DNA of 64,000 nucleotides, from the NCBI GenBank assembly GCA_016703965.1, contig JADJBB010000021.1, positions 62,001-126,000 of the forward strand, in the 5' to 3' direction. Source of the stretch: Acidobacteriota bacterium. GTDB lineage: Bacteria > Acidobacteriota > Blastocatellia > Pyrinomonadales > Pyrinomonadaceae. Positions 27,901 through 37,645 of the stretch are shown here, in pieces; positions within the stretch are counted from its first letter, which is position 1; every line of letters begins with the position of its first letter. The notes beneath the pieces are model-generated. The model worked only from the letters and a program-made list of their open reading frames with translations, searched no databases and had not been told where the DNA came from. The translations under genes were made by a program, and so were the position numbers.

Positions 27901-30900
27901 GGACAGCCACCAATCGGAGCATCGTCGTTTGTGATTGTGCCGACCGCACCGGGCGGTTGCGCGTTATAACCTGAACCCGGCGTCACCGTGATAAACACCG
28001 TTTCGTCGGGCTCGACCGTTGAATCCGGCGTCGGATCAACGACCATCGTTCGGGTCGCCTGACCGGCCAGGAATGTGATCGTTCCAGTAGCCGTCTGCGT
28101 GAAGTCGGGTGGATTCGTTGCCGTACCAGTGGTCGTGAAGTTGACCGTCAAAGGCTGAGCCTGCAGACCAAGCGACGTAACTCTGGTAAAGGTGTAGAGC
28201 AAGTTCACCGTGCCGTCCTCATTCACCGAGTTGCCCGGACTCACCGGATTTGTCAGCGAAACAGCGACTGATACATCCTGATCGTCATTGACAATCGTGC
28301 CGGTCAGAACTGTGGGGTTCGGAACAATACTAAATCCAGGACCGGTGGCAAAGGCAACGATAACGGTCTCGTCCGCCTCAACAACCGGGTCAGCAACCGG
28401 GTTTATATTAACCGTGGCGGTCGTAAAACCAGCACCAAAATTGAGAGCACCTCCAGCCGCATTCACACCCGATATGTTGCCCGTGACGGTATAGTCAATC
28501 GAGAAAGTAGCCGTGCCGCCGAGCGTGAACGGAATCGACGCGGCCGTTGCCGTCACACCATTTCTCGTACACGTATAGGCCATCGCCAGACCGCTGTTTT
28601 CATTAACCGATGCAGGAGCAGGTCCTATACAGGTAATGTCGGTGTCGTCATTGATGATGGTTCCTGTCGCCGACGTTGGCGCGGTAACGGTGTATCCGGC
28701 GCCCGGAGTAACCGTTAGAATTATCGTTTCATCCGGCTCAACCATTTGAGCGTTTATCGGGGTTACGTTGACGATGGCGGTCAGGCTTGCGGCCGCAAAG
28801 GTAACCGTCCCATTGGCCGCCGAAAATGTCGCCGGTTGGCTCGGACTGTTTACGTTATAATCGGTGGGGTACTGAGCAGTGCCCCCAACATTAAAATTGA
28901 TCGTTTGAGCACCAGCGGCCGCGCTGCTACGCGTGAAAGTGTAGGTCAGCGAGGCCCCGCTTCCTTCGATTACACTCGCGGGGGCCACCGCGACCGATAC
29001 GCTGGGCGTTTGGGGGTCGTCATTGGTAATTGTCCCTGTTCCAACTCCATTCGAAATCGCGGCATTGGTCGGGGCGGTAAGATTAACTAAAAAGGTTTCG
29101 TCAGGTTCGAATATTGTGTCTCCGTTGACTAATACCGAAAATGTTTTAGTCGTTTCGACCGGCAGGAACGTCAGATTCCCGGAAGTTGATTGATAATCAC
29201 CACCTGCTGTTGTCGCGGTACCATTTTGCGTAGCGGCGTTGACCGCCGCATTTACACTCGTCGCACCGGTTTTTGTGACTGTAAATAGGAACGCCGTCGT
29301 TCCGCTGTTTCCTTCGTTTGCGGTAATATTATTGATCGTAAGGGTCGGCGGCGGATCATTTTCATTCAGGATAACCTGCGTCACGCTGGGCGAACCAATG
29401 ACCGCTCCGCCGGACGGGTTCGCCAAACAAAGTTGAATGGTCTCTGAACTTTCAAATATCGCATCGTCTATCAACTGGATGGGAACAAATTGCGGATTTG
29501 CATCGCCATCGCCAAAGCCCACACCGCCCGATAAAAGAGAATAATCCTGTCCAGGCGTTGCGTAAGGAGACCCGCTAAAGGGTTCACATGAATAAACCCC
29601 GGTGCTCACGGAGCCCGCATTGCCGCCCGTTCGGGTAACGTTTACGCCGAAGAAAACATTGCCGCTTTCTAATGTAAAATATGCTGGGGCACTGAACTGA
29701 AGAGATCCCGCCGAATATGGCCGACACGCAGAAAACTCGGATGTGTCAGTCGGATTACCCGCTAAGAGTCTTGTGGCAGTCGAGGTGACTGAATACCCCA
29801 CCGATGGCGCCGTTACAGTTGCATTGATCGCCGCATCACCGTTCGCATTCGTTGTCACGTTTGTCGTTCCGAGATAAGTCTTTCCCTCACCATTCCCCGA
29901 TGCGTCGCAAGACGGATTGGAAAAGAATTCGATCCGGAACGAGGTATTTGCCACTGAGTTGAGGGTACCCTGAATGCTGGCACTGCCACCGCCGATCGAT
30001 GTAGCAGCGGTAAGAACGGGGAAGTTCTGAAGGTTGTTCGACCCCGAATCTCCGTCGCCAATGTCGTTAAGCGTAACTCCATTGTCCGCGAGGTCAATGC
30101 CGAGACCTCCATTTGAGAAGATCGAGTTTCCCAAGATACTATCGCTAACTCCCGTATCAGATGTTGAATAGACTCGGATTCCAAGCCCGCTATTAAAAGC
30201 GATCACGTTCCCAGCGTTTGCACCGCTTCCACCTATTAGGTTGTTGCTCGCCGTCGAGCTAATACCTCGGACGTTCGGTATCGCTGAGCCACCGGACACA
30301 TCTGTACCGATATAGTTCCCAACTATCTGATTACCTGTCGAATCCAATTGTTGTAGAATTAATATTCCGTCGAAGAGGTTACCCGAAATAATATTCCTTG
30401 ATCCGGAAGCAGTTCCCCCTACGACATTGTTTAAAGCGGTGTTAGCGATGAAGATCCCATAGTCATTTGGAATCGCTGCGGAACCCGCAGGATTCGTACC
30501 GATGTAATTACCCAAAATCTGATTATTTGAGGAGCCGCTAATACCAATACCAGCTTGATGATTACCAGAAATTACATTTCGAGAGGCCGCAGTTAATCCT
30601 CCGATTACATTATTGTTCGAATTGTTGTATCCGATAATAATTCCATAATTTACATTAGGAAGTGCGACTGTTCCGGCAGCGTTCGTGCCGATATAGTTTC
30701 CTTCGATCGTGCTGTTTGAGCAATTGAAGAGTTCAATACCGATCCCACTGAACCTATTAATGATCAATCCTTTGATCCGACTGTTGCCAGCGGTTATGAT
30801 TAGACCGCTGGTGTTGGATCCCGCACTTGTACCGTCCAATTCGATGATCGGCGATCCTGCAAACCCCAGTTGCGTGGTAGCGTCAATCGTGACAGAACTG

Positions 30901-31229
30901 GTCACGAAGGGAAGGGATGACAACGGCGTTATCGTATGCAACCCTGCACCGGGAATATTAAAATTGATAGTGTCCAGCCCCACAGCGTTATTGGCGTCGA
31001 TGATCGCCTGTCGAAGGCTCCCCGCTCCGCTGTCATTTGTGTTGATGACGGTGAACGTTGCAAAGGAGGATGATGGAAACTCTGGTTGTTCCTGGGCTCT
31101 AGTGGGGTCGCCGTGATCGAGGGCAAAGAGGGACAGGCCGACTGTAGCCAGCAGGCAAAGGTTCCTGAGGAATCGAATTTTTGAAGCCCCGATGATACCA
31201 GTAATGCGACGAACGTCACCAAATCTCAT
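24945..31229 (-). CDS. Giant secreted protein 1: beta-helix, five Calx-beta, PPC, dockerin and cohesin-like domains
   Basis: About 2094 residues from the ATG at 31229. A signal region ends near ALDHGDPTRAQ. Residues ~60-410 form a right-handed beta-helix (TNTNDSGAGSLRQ, then repeated GNYIGTN). Five Calx-beta domains follow (~505-1100, each ending in TNDD-type turns), then a PPC domain (~1108-1215). A shared tail region has SVWYSWTTP, FDTVMAVYSC and FRLYLQNYNG, a carboxypeptidase-regulatory fold (~1666-1745), and a BACON-like domain (CEWTATSDVPWI). Dockerin-type calcium repeats (~1843-1925, GDGVLANDVLTIRR and GDGAINSTDVTVVRR) and a cohesin-like C-terminal domain end the protein. It is probably a surface adhesin or scaffold. 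Only this paralog carries the dockerin-cohesin end. Confidence 0.85.
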   Translation of the reverse strand: MRFGDVRRITGIIGASKIRFLRNLCLLATVGLSLFALDHGDPTRAQEQPEFPSSSFATFTVINTNDSGAGSLRQAIIDANNAVGLDTINFNIPGAGLHTITPLSSLPFVTSSVTIDATTQLGFAGSPIIELDGTSAGSNTSGLIITAGNSRIKGLIINRFSGIGIELFNCSNSTIEGNYIGTNAAGTVALPNVNYGIIIGYNNSNNNVIGGLTAASRNVISGNHQAGIGISGSSNNQILGNYIGTNPAGSAAIPNDYGIFIANTALNNVVGGTASGSRNIISGNLFDGILILQQLDSTGNQIVGNYIGTDVSGGSAIPNVRGISSTASNNLIGGSGANAGNVIAFNSGLGIRVYSTSDTGVSDSILGNSIFSNGGLGIDLADNGVTLNDIGDGDSGSNNLQNFPVLTAATSIGGGSASIQGTLNSVANTSFRIEFFSNPSCDASGNGEGKTYLGTTNVTTNANGDAAINATVTAPSVGYSVTSTATRLLAGNPTDTSEFSACRPYSAGSLQFSAPAYFTLESGNVFFGVNVTRTGGNAGSVSTGVYSCEPFSGSPYATPGQDYSLLSGGVGFGDGDANPQFVPIQLIDDAIFESSETIQLCLANPSGGAVIGSPSVTQVILNENDPPPTLTINNITANEGNSGTTAFLFTVTKTGATSVNAAVNAATQNGTATTAGGDYQSTSGNLTFLPVETTKTFSVLVNGDTIFEPDETFLVNLTAPTNAAISNGVGTGTITNDDPQTPSVSVAVAPASVIEGSGASLTYTFTRSSAAAGAQTINFNVGGTAQYPTDYNVNSPSQPATFSAANGTVTFAAASLTAIVNVTPINAQMVEPDETIILTVTPGAGYTVTAPTSATGTIINDDTDITCIGPAPASVNENSGLAMAYTCTRNGVTATAASIPFTLGGTATFSIDYTVTGNISGVNAAGGALNFGAGFTTATVNINPVADPVVEADETVIVAFATGPGFSIVPNPTVLTGTIVNDDQDVSVAVSLTNPVSPGNSVNEDGTVNLLYTFTRVTSLGLQAQPLTVNFTTTGTATNPPDFTQTATGTITFLAGQATRTMVVDPTPDSTVEPDETVFITVTPGSGYNAQPPGAVGTITNDDAPIGGCPTGSIEYGQSILSVIDPSSCLIDGDLTELYTFNGTAGQQIVITMSSDSFFTRLQLFDPSNNMVDQTPPNGSVTDSRLPGSGLLTLPAAGAYIIRARAQSGGIGAYRLSLYLRPATGCTYSFTPRTNAVAAGGAFAFFVVTQPGCPPADTPANSGQIYNSLTYRGGLVKFNVLPNGANTRTGTIPINSQTHLINQFGTAVPSNDNFANALAITGISSKTATFPTLEQAEVPDAPIIGYNLSATAEAGEPAHAAINAAKSVWYSWTTPAASSGLYSFTTSGSDFDTVMAVYSCPASGVCSFANITAVGANDDTTFYDNTSKVNFRAVAGTRYMIAVDGKNGASGSIQLSWRSYERLFRLYLQNYNGFPSAFVPDSISASNGSNTVIPSLVSRSVYEFSLPVDNSVYVVNITGPAGIVWDPNNFPLTTAFREAGDSTLATQIGNQNVVSNAQSQTPQHVSGFIRNISLGEIPTLSVFIGSSRGPNPVDARPCTPLGQQTIQPFQYAVYDCLSQPDTLHEIVPSMANKIFVLPSRIFEHPIEAKETGGPVPPQALVATNSATYNLAGRVLSGGAGTTVDLQFTPTGTTQEISLRTTTNELGAFSFTNLAPNTYKLKATKPGYTFVSPSPISLQSNLTGVEISSQAPCTFTPASLSAISASGGSNQINVTTSHPGCEWTATSDVPWIIINSGEIVGNQPVFFTVAANAGAAREGTIRIRNRPDPVVILQAAGTIPLSFEGDLVDAVGTAAGGDGVLANDVLTIRRFVLGLATAVTTPNQFQRADCAPRDVSSNTYGDGAINSTDVTVVRRYNLGIDPPTAAAGPAVPAGTFAERLNGGPRFDPFYLGPIVRITDSEGIAGKKVKVWIKLDSQGDVASGSFTLNFNPKAFSLVSVGLRADMPAETNLMLNTNDSRLGRLGVLLDSTRTYESGNRPIMVFTFDVSPDAMPGIYPLVINGSLAPLSLSDAYGNLIMATYPSGQVLVRPSEGKY

Positions 31230-31289
31230 TATTTTGTGATCTCCCTGATGTTTTATTCCCCTATATAAGTACAGGGCGACGACTGTCAC

Positions 31290-31597
31290 TATAACGGCTC
31301 AAAATACTTCCGGATTCGTTTTTTAAACACCGCTATTCGAACAGATATTCTGCACTCGCTCTCGGGCCAAAAGGCGCTGACCAAATTTATTGCCCCTATT
31401 CACGAATACCTGAGCAGCGAAGATAGCGTAGAGAGCGAAACCACACAAGGGATAAGATTTTCCGCTCTCCTACCGGAGCGTGGACACTCCTGTCCGCCCG
31501 TAAAACCGCCGATGCCGCACCTTGAGATATTTCATTTTTATGGTTTAGTTTCCAACTTAACTCATCTTATTTACTATTGGCGAAAATCGCCGTTTTG
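31290..31597. other. Spacer between giant proteins 1 and 2
   Basis: No gene is visible. A small hairpin GGCGA-AAA-TCGCC at 31579-31591 lies just after the stop of giant protein 2 and could act as a weak terminator, but it lacks a T-run on the minus strand. Unlike the 37283-37645 spacer, I find no receptor remnant here. Confidence 0.5.
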
Positions 31598-34500
31598 TTA
31601 CTCCAGTCCAACAAACTCGATACCGCTCAAGCTCGCGGTGAACTGGATCGTCTTTGGGCTGAAGCGGAAGCGTTTGGATGTGACCGTGGCGGTGTAGATC
31701 TGGCCGAGCTGGACGTTCGTGAAGTTGTAGACGCCGAAGGAGCTGGTGGTCGTCGTTTGGCGGTTCCCGGTCGAATCGATGATCGTCACGATGGCATTTC
31801 TCAGAGCGGTGAGGTTGGGGGTCAGCACCCGGCCTGAGATCGTGCCGAAGGTCGGGTTCGTCGTTGCCTGCTGCACCAGGATCGGGTCCGTTCTCCCCTG
31901 GATCCGGACCGAACCGATCCGGCCGGCTCCCGTATTTGCCTGGGCCGTGAAGTGTACCGGGCCGTTGCCCACTATCGCTCCCGAGTTGATCGTGATCCAC
32001 GGCACATCGCTCGCCGCCAGCCATTCACATGTTGGCTGATTGGTCGTCACCGTGAACTGGGCGAGGCCGCCGCCCACCGGGATCGATGTGATATTCCCCG
32101 GCGTGTAACTGCACGCGGATTCAGGAGTTATATCTACCGTTTGGTTCGATTGCAGGTTGACCGGATCCGGATCCGTAAAGACAAAGCCGGTCCGGGTCGC
32201 TTTCAGCCGGTAGGTATTGGCGACCAGGTTCAGGAAGGCAAAGGAACCATCCGCTGCCGTTGTCGCTCGCAGCGAGATCGGCTGCGTATTGCCCGTTGGG
32301 GTATATGTCAGATCGACCCGCGTTCCCGCTCCGCCAGCGAGCACACGGCCGGTGAGATCATAGGTCGGCACATTCGAGGCGATAAAGCTGCTGCCCGGTG
32401 TACCGTTGTACTGCGTCGTTATCGGCACATCGAACGAGAGCACCGAGATCGTAAAGTTCTTTCCCGCCTTGTTCGGCACGATGTCGTGCAGCGTATTGGG
32501 CTGCGACAGGCACTGGTAGGTCGCGTACGGCACCGCTGCTATCGACTGGAACCCAAGCGGCGAGCACGGGAATTCCTCTCGCGGGTTGGGCCCTCTCGAC
32601 GAACCGATGATCACTGATAGGCCCGAAAGCTCAGGCTGTGTGATGTTTCTGATATAGCCGTAGATGTATCTCGGCGTCTGGTTCTGGGCGTTCGACACCG
32701 TGTTCTGCCCGCCCGTCGCTCCATCAGGACTTTCACCTCGCATCAGTTCGTCGAGGTACCGGAACGACGAATCGAGCGGGAAGTTGTTCGGGTCCCAAAC
32801 GATCCCGGTCGGGCCGGTGATCGTCACCGTGTACGTTGTGTTGTCGGCCGGCAGGTTGAACTCGTACACCCCTAATGAGACGAGCGTCGGGATGACCGTA
32901 TTCGTGCCGTTGCTTGCCGTGACAGTGTCAGGGACCAACGGTGACTGGTTACCGTTGTAGTTCTGCAGATAAAGCCTGAACAGCCTCTGGTACTGCCGCC
33001 ACGACAACTCGATCGTGCCCGAAGCTCCGTTCTTCCCGTCGATGGCGATCAGATATGTTGTCCCCGCCGTCGCCCGGAAGTTCACCTTGCTCGTTACATC
33101 ATAGAACGTCGTATCGTCATTCGATCCAACTAGGGTCATGTTGGCGAACGTACACCCGCTCGCGGACGTAGGACAGGCATAGATCGCCATCACCGTGTCG
33201 AAACTAGAGCCTGAGGTCGAGAAACTGTACAGCCCCGAACTCAAAGCAGGCGTCGTCCAGGCGTACCAGACGGACTTCGACGCCGGATTGCCCGCATGAG
33301 CGGGCTCTCCGTTCTGGGCACTCGCATTCGTATTCGAGCCGCGTTCCGGGGCGTTCGGCGGGCTGTTGATGCCGGTAATAAGGTTCGGGTTATCGACAAA
33401 GTCATTCGTCGGCGGGCACGTGCAGTATTGAAATATCGTGTGGCTCTGTCCGGCTACTGTCATCACTTCCTGCCGATCGGTCGTTCCGCCGAACGCGGGA
33501 ACTGTGAACGTCACACGCCCGCCTGCGTAGCTCGCGTTCGTATAGAACGTTCCTGCAGCGGAGGGGGCAGTAGCGGGCGGACAACCGGGCTGCGTGACCA
33601 CATCGAACGAGAAAGTGCCACCCGAAGACTGCACATCAGTCCGCGTCGGCGACAATGAATATGTACAAGCCTGAACAGGAGCTTCATAAAGCGAGATCGT
33701 ATAATTCCCACTCCCCCCAAACGCCGCGATAGCCCGTATCGTATACGTTCCCGTCACCGGCAGCGTAAAATACCCCGAAGCGGGCAGCCGCGAATTGTTA
33801 ACTCCATTCACACCACCCACCGTCGCGATAACAGCCCCCGACGGATTCACGAACTCGATCTTCGAAAAGAACTGCGATGTCTCCATCGAGATCGCGATCT
33901 GCCGATTGGCATTACCGGAAAACGTGAACGTTTCGGTCCTATCTGCCCCGATCACACATGTCGCCCCATTTATCGAACTAGCCTCGCTGGAGCCGATTGA
34001 AATATTTCTGGTTGAACAAAATCCAACCGGCGGCGTGAACCAGTCGGTAACCGTGTCGATCGCATTATTATTTGTCAGCCGAACCACGCCGGTCCCGTTG
34101 GCGTTCATCGTGTATATCTCATTCACCGCCACATCGCGACGGCTCATGAAGGCGATTTTTGATCCGTCGGGCGACCAATCGCCGAACAATTCGAGCACTG
34201 AATTGTTTGTAAGGTTCGTTAAACCTGTGCCGTTCGCGGCGACCGAGTAGATTTCAAGATCGGTACCATTTACCGCCACGCCATCACGAAACGCTAGAGC
34301 CACGACAGCACCAATTGGAGACATTGCTGTCCTGCCCGCGGTCGCAAAACTTGGCGGCGGTGCGGAATTCGTTAACGCCTGACGGCCAGTGCCGTCGGCA
34401 TTCATGACGAAAGCGTTGTAGTCGTCTGGCGTCGTCTGGCCGCCGAAAACTAGCTTACTGCCATCAGGCGTGAATACGGCGTTGTCGTCGTCGTTCGGAT

Positions 34501-37282
34501 TGCTCGCGGTGAGGTTGATCTGGTTCGAACCATCGGCGAACATTGTGTAGACGTCGCAAACGAACGACGCATTGCATCTTGAAAACACGATCCGCGTACC
34601 ATCCGGAGACCAGGCCGGTGATTTGTCGAGAGCGGGCGGATTTGTTAGCTGAGCTTTGTTCGACCCGTCAGCGTTCATCACCCAGATTCGCTCCGTGATG
34701 TTCGTCGGGCCGCGAGCAAAAAGCACCTTCTGCCCGTCGGGCGACCAAATAGAAGAAGTATTCCGCTCAGTCGCCTCAGATATCATCGTCTGCCCGGTGC
34801 CGTCGGCGTTCATCGTCCAGATCTGAATATTATTTGTACTGACCGTTTTCCCGTAGAGTATTTTCTGACCATTAGGTGACCAATACCCACCAGCCTCATT
34901 TTCCGGTGTGTTCGTCAGACGCGTCTGGTTCGTTCCGTCGGCATCCATCTTGTAAACCTCGGTGTTGCCGTCGCGATTAGATGTAAATAAGATCTGCGGA
35001 TTTCCAGCCGCCCCGGATGGGGCCGTCTGAGCCTCGAATGCTCCAATGTCGGAGCCGTCGCCTCCAGCGGCATTCGGTATCCCTGTCAGATCTATCGGTC
35101 GACCAAAGCCCGGCCCGCGCTGGTCGGTCGTGGAACCGAAACTGCTCCCCTTATCTATCGCCGGACTTCCGAAGAGCAACGTGTAAACACCTGTAGAATT
35201 ACCCCCAGACGAGGACGGGCCAAGTAGCGGGTCGGCATTGACGATATCCCCCTTACCAATAAGCAGTCCGCTGCCCGCGTCGCCTGTCAGGTTGTAGCCC
35301 AGCGATTGAAAAGTTGCGGCGGTCCCTGTTCTCGAAAGGTTAGGCAAAGAGCTATTTGCAATGATCGTGTTCCGGATCGACGTAACGGCCGGCGCGCCGA
35401 AATCCTCGGTATGAATTCCGCCAGTGAGCGGGCTCACGTTCGCCGCTACCGTAGCATTTGTCAATGAAAGCTCAGCGGCAGCCGTACCGCTAAATCCAAT
35501 GTTTGCGATCCCGCCGCCGGCCTCCAGATTTGCCGTATTCCCATACACCGTGGTGTTAACGATCGTTGTTCGGCCGGCCCCGGGGCTTGCCGCAAAATTG
35601 AAGATCCCGCCGCCCTGGCCAGCTGTATTGTTTGAAACGGATGAGCGGTTGATCGTCAGTATTCCGCGGTTATGGATCCCGCCCCCATTGCCGGTCGCAA
35701 TATTGTTTGAAACAACACAGTCGTTCAGCGTCAGATCAACAAACGTGTTGATGCCCGCCCCGTCGCCCGTGCCCCTACCTCCGGTTATCGTCAGCCCATT
35801 CACGACGACGGTGATGCCAAGGGTGCCGGTCATGACAAAGACCCGGCGTTCGAGGTTACCCGACACGGAGAGAACATTCGCGCCGGGACCATTAATGGTT
35901 ACATTTTTGGTGAAAGCGATCGGGGCCGTCGTCAATGCGATCGTACCCGTCACGCCACCGCCAAATACGATCGTATCGCCGGGCGCCGCATCGGCCACCG
36001 CCTGCCGCAAACTGCCGACGCCGCTGTCATTCGTGTTTGTCACCGTAAGTGTCGATTGGCCGCCTGCCTGGGACTCGAAAGCCCCGATGTCGGCACCATC
36101 GCCACCCACGGCATTTGGCTGGGGAAGATCGATTGGCCGCGGTGATCCTCGTTGATCGGTGGTCGAACCAAAACTGCTGCCCTGGTCGATCGCGGAACTG
36201 GCCCCAAGCAACGCATGCGTCTGAGTCGCACCTCCATTCGCTCCGAGGGGCGCGAGCTGGGGATTATTTACACCGACAATGTTGCTGTTTACGCCATTAG
36301 TCAGCCCGCCGCCGGTCCCGATCAGGTTAAATGAACTCGATGGGCTGACAGTTCCCTCGATATCAAATGGCACACCGCCGGACGTGTTGCCGGAGACGAT
36401 CGAATTTCTGATTGTCACGACATTCGTTCCGGTTGCTTCCAGCCAGATCGCCCCCCTTTGGCCGGCATTTGCCGTTGTGTTATTCGTTATCGTGCAATTC
36501 GTCAGATTTAAGACTGAAACCCCTCCAGCCGGATTGTTTCGAATACCCGAGGTCCGGTTGTTGCTGGTGTTGCCGCTAATAGTCGTATTGATCAATGTCG
36601 AGGTCGACCCCTCATTCCTGATGACGTCACCGTTATTTCCCGAATTGCCCGTGAATGTTGAATCCGTGATCGTCGTTGTGGAAGAACTCAAATAGAGGGC
36701 AGATATTTGTAGCGCGGTATTATTTGATATTGTCGAGCGATTGATGTTTAAGGTCGCAGCACTGGTAACCATCACCCCCGCATCCCCGGTACCGACGTTG
36801 TTCGTAATGACCAGATCATTGAAGGTAAGTGTCGTACCTAATGCTTGCATCGCCGCGCCGCCGGCGGAACGTCCATTGCGAATTGTCAGACCTTCCACAG
36901 TTACGGCCGCCCCGCCAAAATTGAAAATGCGGCTCGAATTGTTACCCGATATAGCCAGAGCAGCTGCACCGGGGCCGTCTATGGTCAGGTTCTTGTTGAT
37001 CAGGATCTCACCGCTCGAAAGCGTAATGGCTCCGGTAACCCCGCCGCCAAAAACGATCGTATCGCCGGGTAGCGCGTCAATCACCGTCTGCCGCAGACTT
37101 CCTGCTCCGCTGTCGTTAGTATTCGTAACCGTCAGCGTCGCAAATGGCCGATTCGTGTCAACGCCCGGCTGAGCCCCGGCACGTACTCCGAAATAAACCG
37201 AAAGGGCGGCGAAGCACCCGGTGAAGAAAATCAACAGAAATAATGGGAATCCACGTTGATGTCGCGATTTACTAAACAACAT
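31598..37282 (-). CDS. Giant secreted protein 2: double beta-helix, TolB-like propeller and shared tail
   Basis: About 1894 residues from the ATG preceded by GCCGGAGAGAG; an upstream in-frame ATG at 37408 would read through receptor-remnant DNA. After a signal peptide (FPLFLLIFFTGCFAALSV) come two beta-helix halves, each opening with LTVTNTNDSG.GSLRQ and PGDTIVFGGGVTG and each closing with GSSFGSTTDQRG ... DIGAFE. This is an internal duplication. Residues ~760-1085 are PD40/TolB-type propeller repeats (SPDGTRIVFSR, MNADGTG). Then come PPC-like, BACON-like and carboxypeptidase-regulatory modules ending in VGLE. The tail is nearly identical to that of giant protein 3. It is probably exported and surface-located; no catalytic motif is visible. 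Confidence 0.85.
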   Translation of the reverse strand: MLFSKSRHQRGFPLFLLIFFTGCFAALSVYFGVRAGAQPGVDTNRPFATLTVTNTNDSGAGSLRQTVIDALPGDTIVFGGGVTGAITLSSGEILINKNLTIDGPGAAALAISGNNSSRIFNFGGAAVTVEGLTIRNGRSAGGAAMQALGTTLTFNDLVITNNVGTGDAGVMVTSAATLNINRSTISNNTALQISALYLSSSTTTITDSTFTGNSGNNGDVIRNEGSTSTLINTTISGNTSNNRTSGIRNNPAGGVSVLNLTNCTITNNTTANAGQRGAIWLEATGTNVVTIRNSIVSGNTSGGVPFDIEGTVSPSSSFNLIGTGGGLTNGVNSNIVGVNNPQLAPLGANGGATQTHALLGASSAIDQGSSFGSTTDQRGSPRPIDLPQPNAVGGDGADIGAFESQAGGQSTLTVTNTNDSGVGSLRQAVADAAPGDTIVFGGGVTGTIALTTAPIAFTKNVTINGPGANVLSVSGNLERRVFVMTGTLGITVVVNGLTITGGRGTGDGAGINTFVDLTLNDCVVSNNIATGNGGGIHNRGILTINRSSVSNNTAGQGGGIFNFAASPGAGRTTIVNTTVYGNTANLEAGGGIANIGFSGTAAAELSLTNATVAANVSPLTGGIHTEDFGAPAVTSIRNTIIANSSLPNLSRTGTAATFQSLGYNLTGDAGSGLLIGKGDIVNADPLLGPSSSGGNSTGVYTLLFGSPAIDKGSSFGSTTDQRGPGFGRPIDLTGIPNAAGGDGSDIGAFEAQTAPSGAAGNPQILFTSNRDGNTEVYKMDADGTNQTRLTNTPENEAGGYWSPNGQKILYGKTVSTNNIQIWTMNADGTGQTMISEATERNTSSIWSPDGQKVLFARGPTNITERIWVMNADGSNKAQLTNPPALDKSPAWSPDGTRIVFSRCNASFVCDVYTMFADGSNQINLTASNPNDDDNAVFTPDGSKLVFGGQTTPDDYNAFVMNADGTGRQALTNSAPPPSFATAGRTAMSPIGAVVALAFRDGVAVNGTDLEIYSVAANGTGLTNLTNNSVLELFGDWSPDGSKIAFMSRRDVAVNEIYTMNANGTGVVRLTNNNAIDTVTDWFTPPVGFCSTRNISIGSSEASSINGATCVIGADRTETFTFSGNANRQIAISMETSQFFSKIEFVNPSGAVIATVGGVNGVNNSRLPASGYFTLPVTGTYTIRAIAAFGGSGNYTISLYEAPVQACTYSLSPTRTDVQSSGGTFSFDVVTQPGCPPATAPSAAGTFYTNASYAGGRVTFTVPAFGGTTDRQEVMTVAGQSHTIFQYCTCPPTNDFVDNPNLITGINSPPNAPERGSNTNASAQNGEPAHAGNPASKSVWYAWTTPALSSGLYSFSTSGSSFDTVMAIYACPTSASGCTFANMTLVGSNDDTTFYDVTSKVNFRATAGTTYLIAIDGKNGASGTIELSWRQYQRLFRLYLQNYNGNQSPLVPDTVTASNGTNTVIPTLVSLGVYEFNLPADNTTYTVTITGPTGIVWDPNNFPLDSSFRYLDELMRGESPDGATGGQNTVSNAQNQTPRYIYGYIRNITQPELSGLSVIIGSSRGPNPREEFPCSPLGFQSIAAVPYATYQCLSQPNTLHDIVPNKAGKNFTISVLSFDVPITTQYNGTPGSSFIASNVPTYDLTGRVLAGGAGTRVDLTYTPTGNTQPISLRATTAADGSFAFLNLVANTYRLKATRTGFVFTDPDPVNLQSNQTVDITPESACSYTPGNITSIPVGGGLAQFTVTTNQPTCEWLAASDVPWITINSGAIVGNGPVHFTAQANTGAGRIGSVRIQGRTDPILVQQATTNPTFGTISGRVLTPNLTALRNAIVTIIDSTGNRQTTTTSSFGVYNFTNVQLGQIYTATVTSKRFRFSPKTIQFTASLSGIEFVGLE
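31610..33960 (-). repeat. Long direct repeat, copy A (shared tail of giant proteins 2 and 3)
   Basis: This ~2.3-kb stretch aligns without large gaps to 37660-39950, about 6.05 kb away in the same orientation. Identity is highest in roughly 31860-32960 against 37905-39010, where long runs are identical and most changes look synonymous. It falls to clearly lower values near 33000-33300. Such a gradient is expected when gene conversion keeps part of a duplicated gene uniform. Exact identity was not computed. Confidence 0.85.
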
Positions 37283-37400
37283 TCTCTCTCCGGCTTTGCA
37301 TGAAAACTGATCCTGCAAATGAGATCTCCAGTTTATTTGCCCGAGTACCAGGCATATCTCCGTCACTCGACCAATTGCCGCACACGCAGCTTGGCGGCGA

Positions 37401-37600
37401 AAATTCATATTTAAGCGAAAACTTCTGCCGTCCGTGCGGAGCCGTGTTTACCGCTTTGCCGAATCCCTGGGACTCTAGGATTCTTACGGGGATGCCGTAG
37501 GTGGTACGGTTTAGGAAATTGAAGAAGTCGGTTCGCACTCGGAGTTTGTGTGAACAGATCGTGAATTTCTTGATCAGGAACGCTTGTTTTCTCATTTTTC
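37401..37600 (-). pseudogene. Remnant of an Oar/TonB-type receptor C-terminus
   Basis: The minus strand encodes LRVRTDFFNFLNRTTYGIPV, RILESQGFGKAVNT and FSLKYEF. This matches the last ~65 residues of the receptor ending at 42945 (LTFRTDIFNIIDRANYGIPI, RLLEAPGFGRAVNT, FSVKFEF). The stop after the terminal Phe has been lost. The rest of the receptor is missing: giant protein 3 ends only ~45 bases upstream. The remnant sits ~120 bases before giant protein 2, as the intact receptor sits ~90 bases before giant protein 3. A receptor-giant pair was evidently duplicated and one receptor then deleted. Confidence 0.8.
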
Positions 37601-37645
37601 TTCTTGCCAAGCTTCTACTCGGCGAACTACATTCCTTCGATCGAT

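Noticed and set aside
31746..36695. Long plus-strand frames antisense to giant proteins 2 and 3 (for example 35424-36155, 33795-34250, 36279-36695)
   Set aside because: They arise because the repeated, Thr/Gly/Asn-rich coding strands have few stops in the opposite frames; products are Val/Pro/Thr-rich without family patterns or starts.
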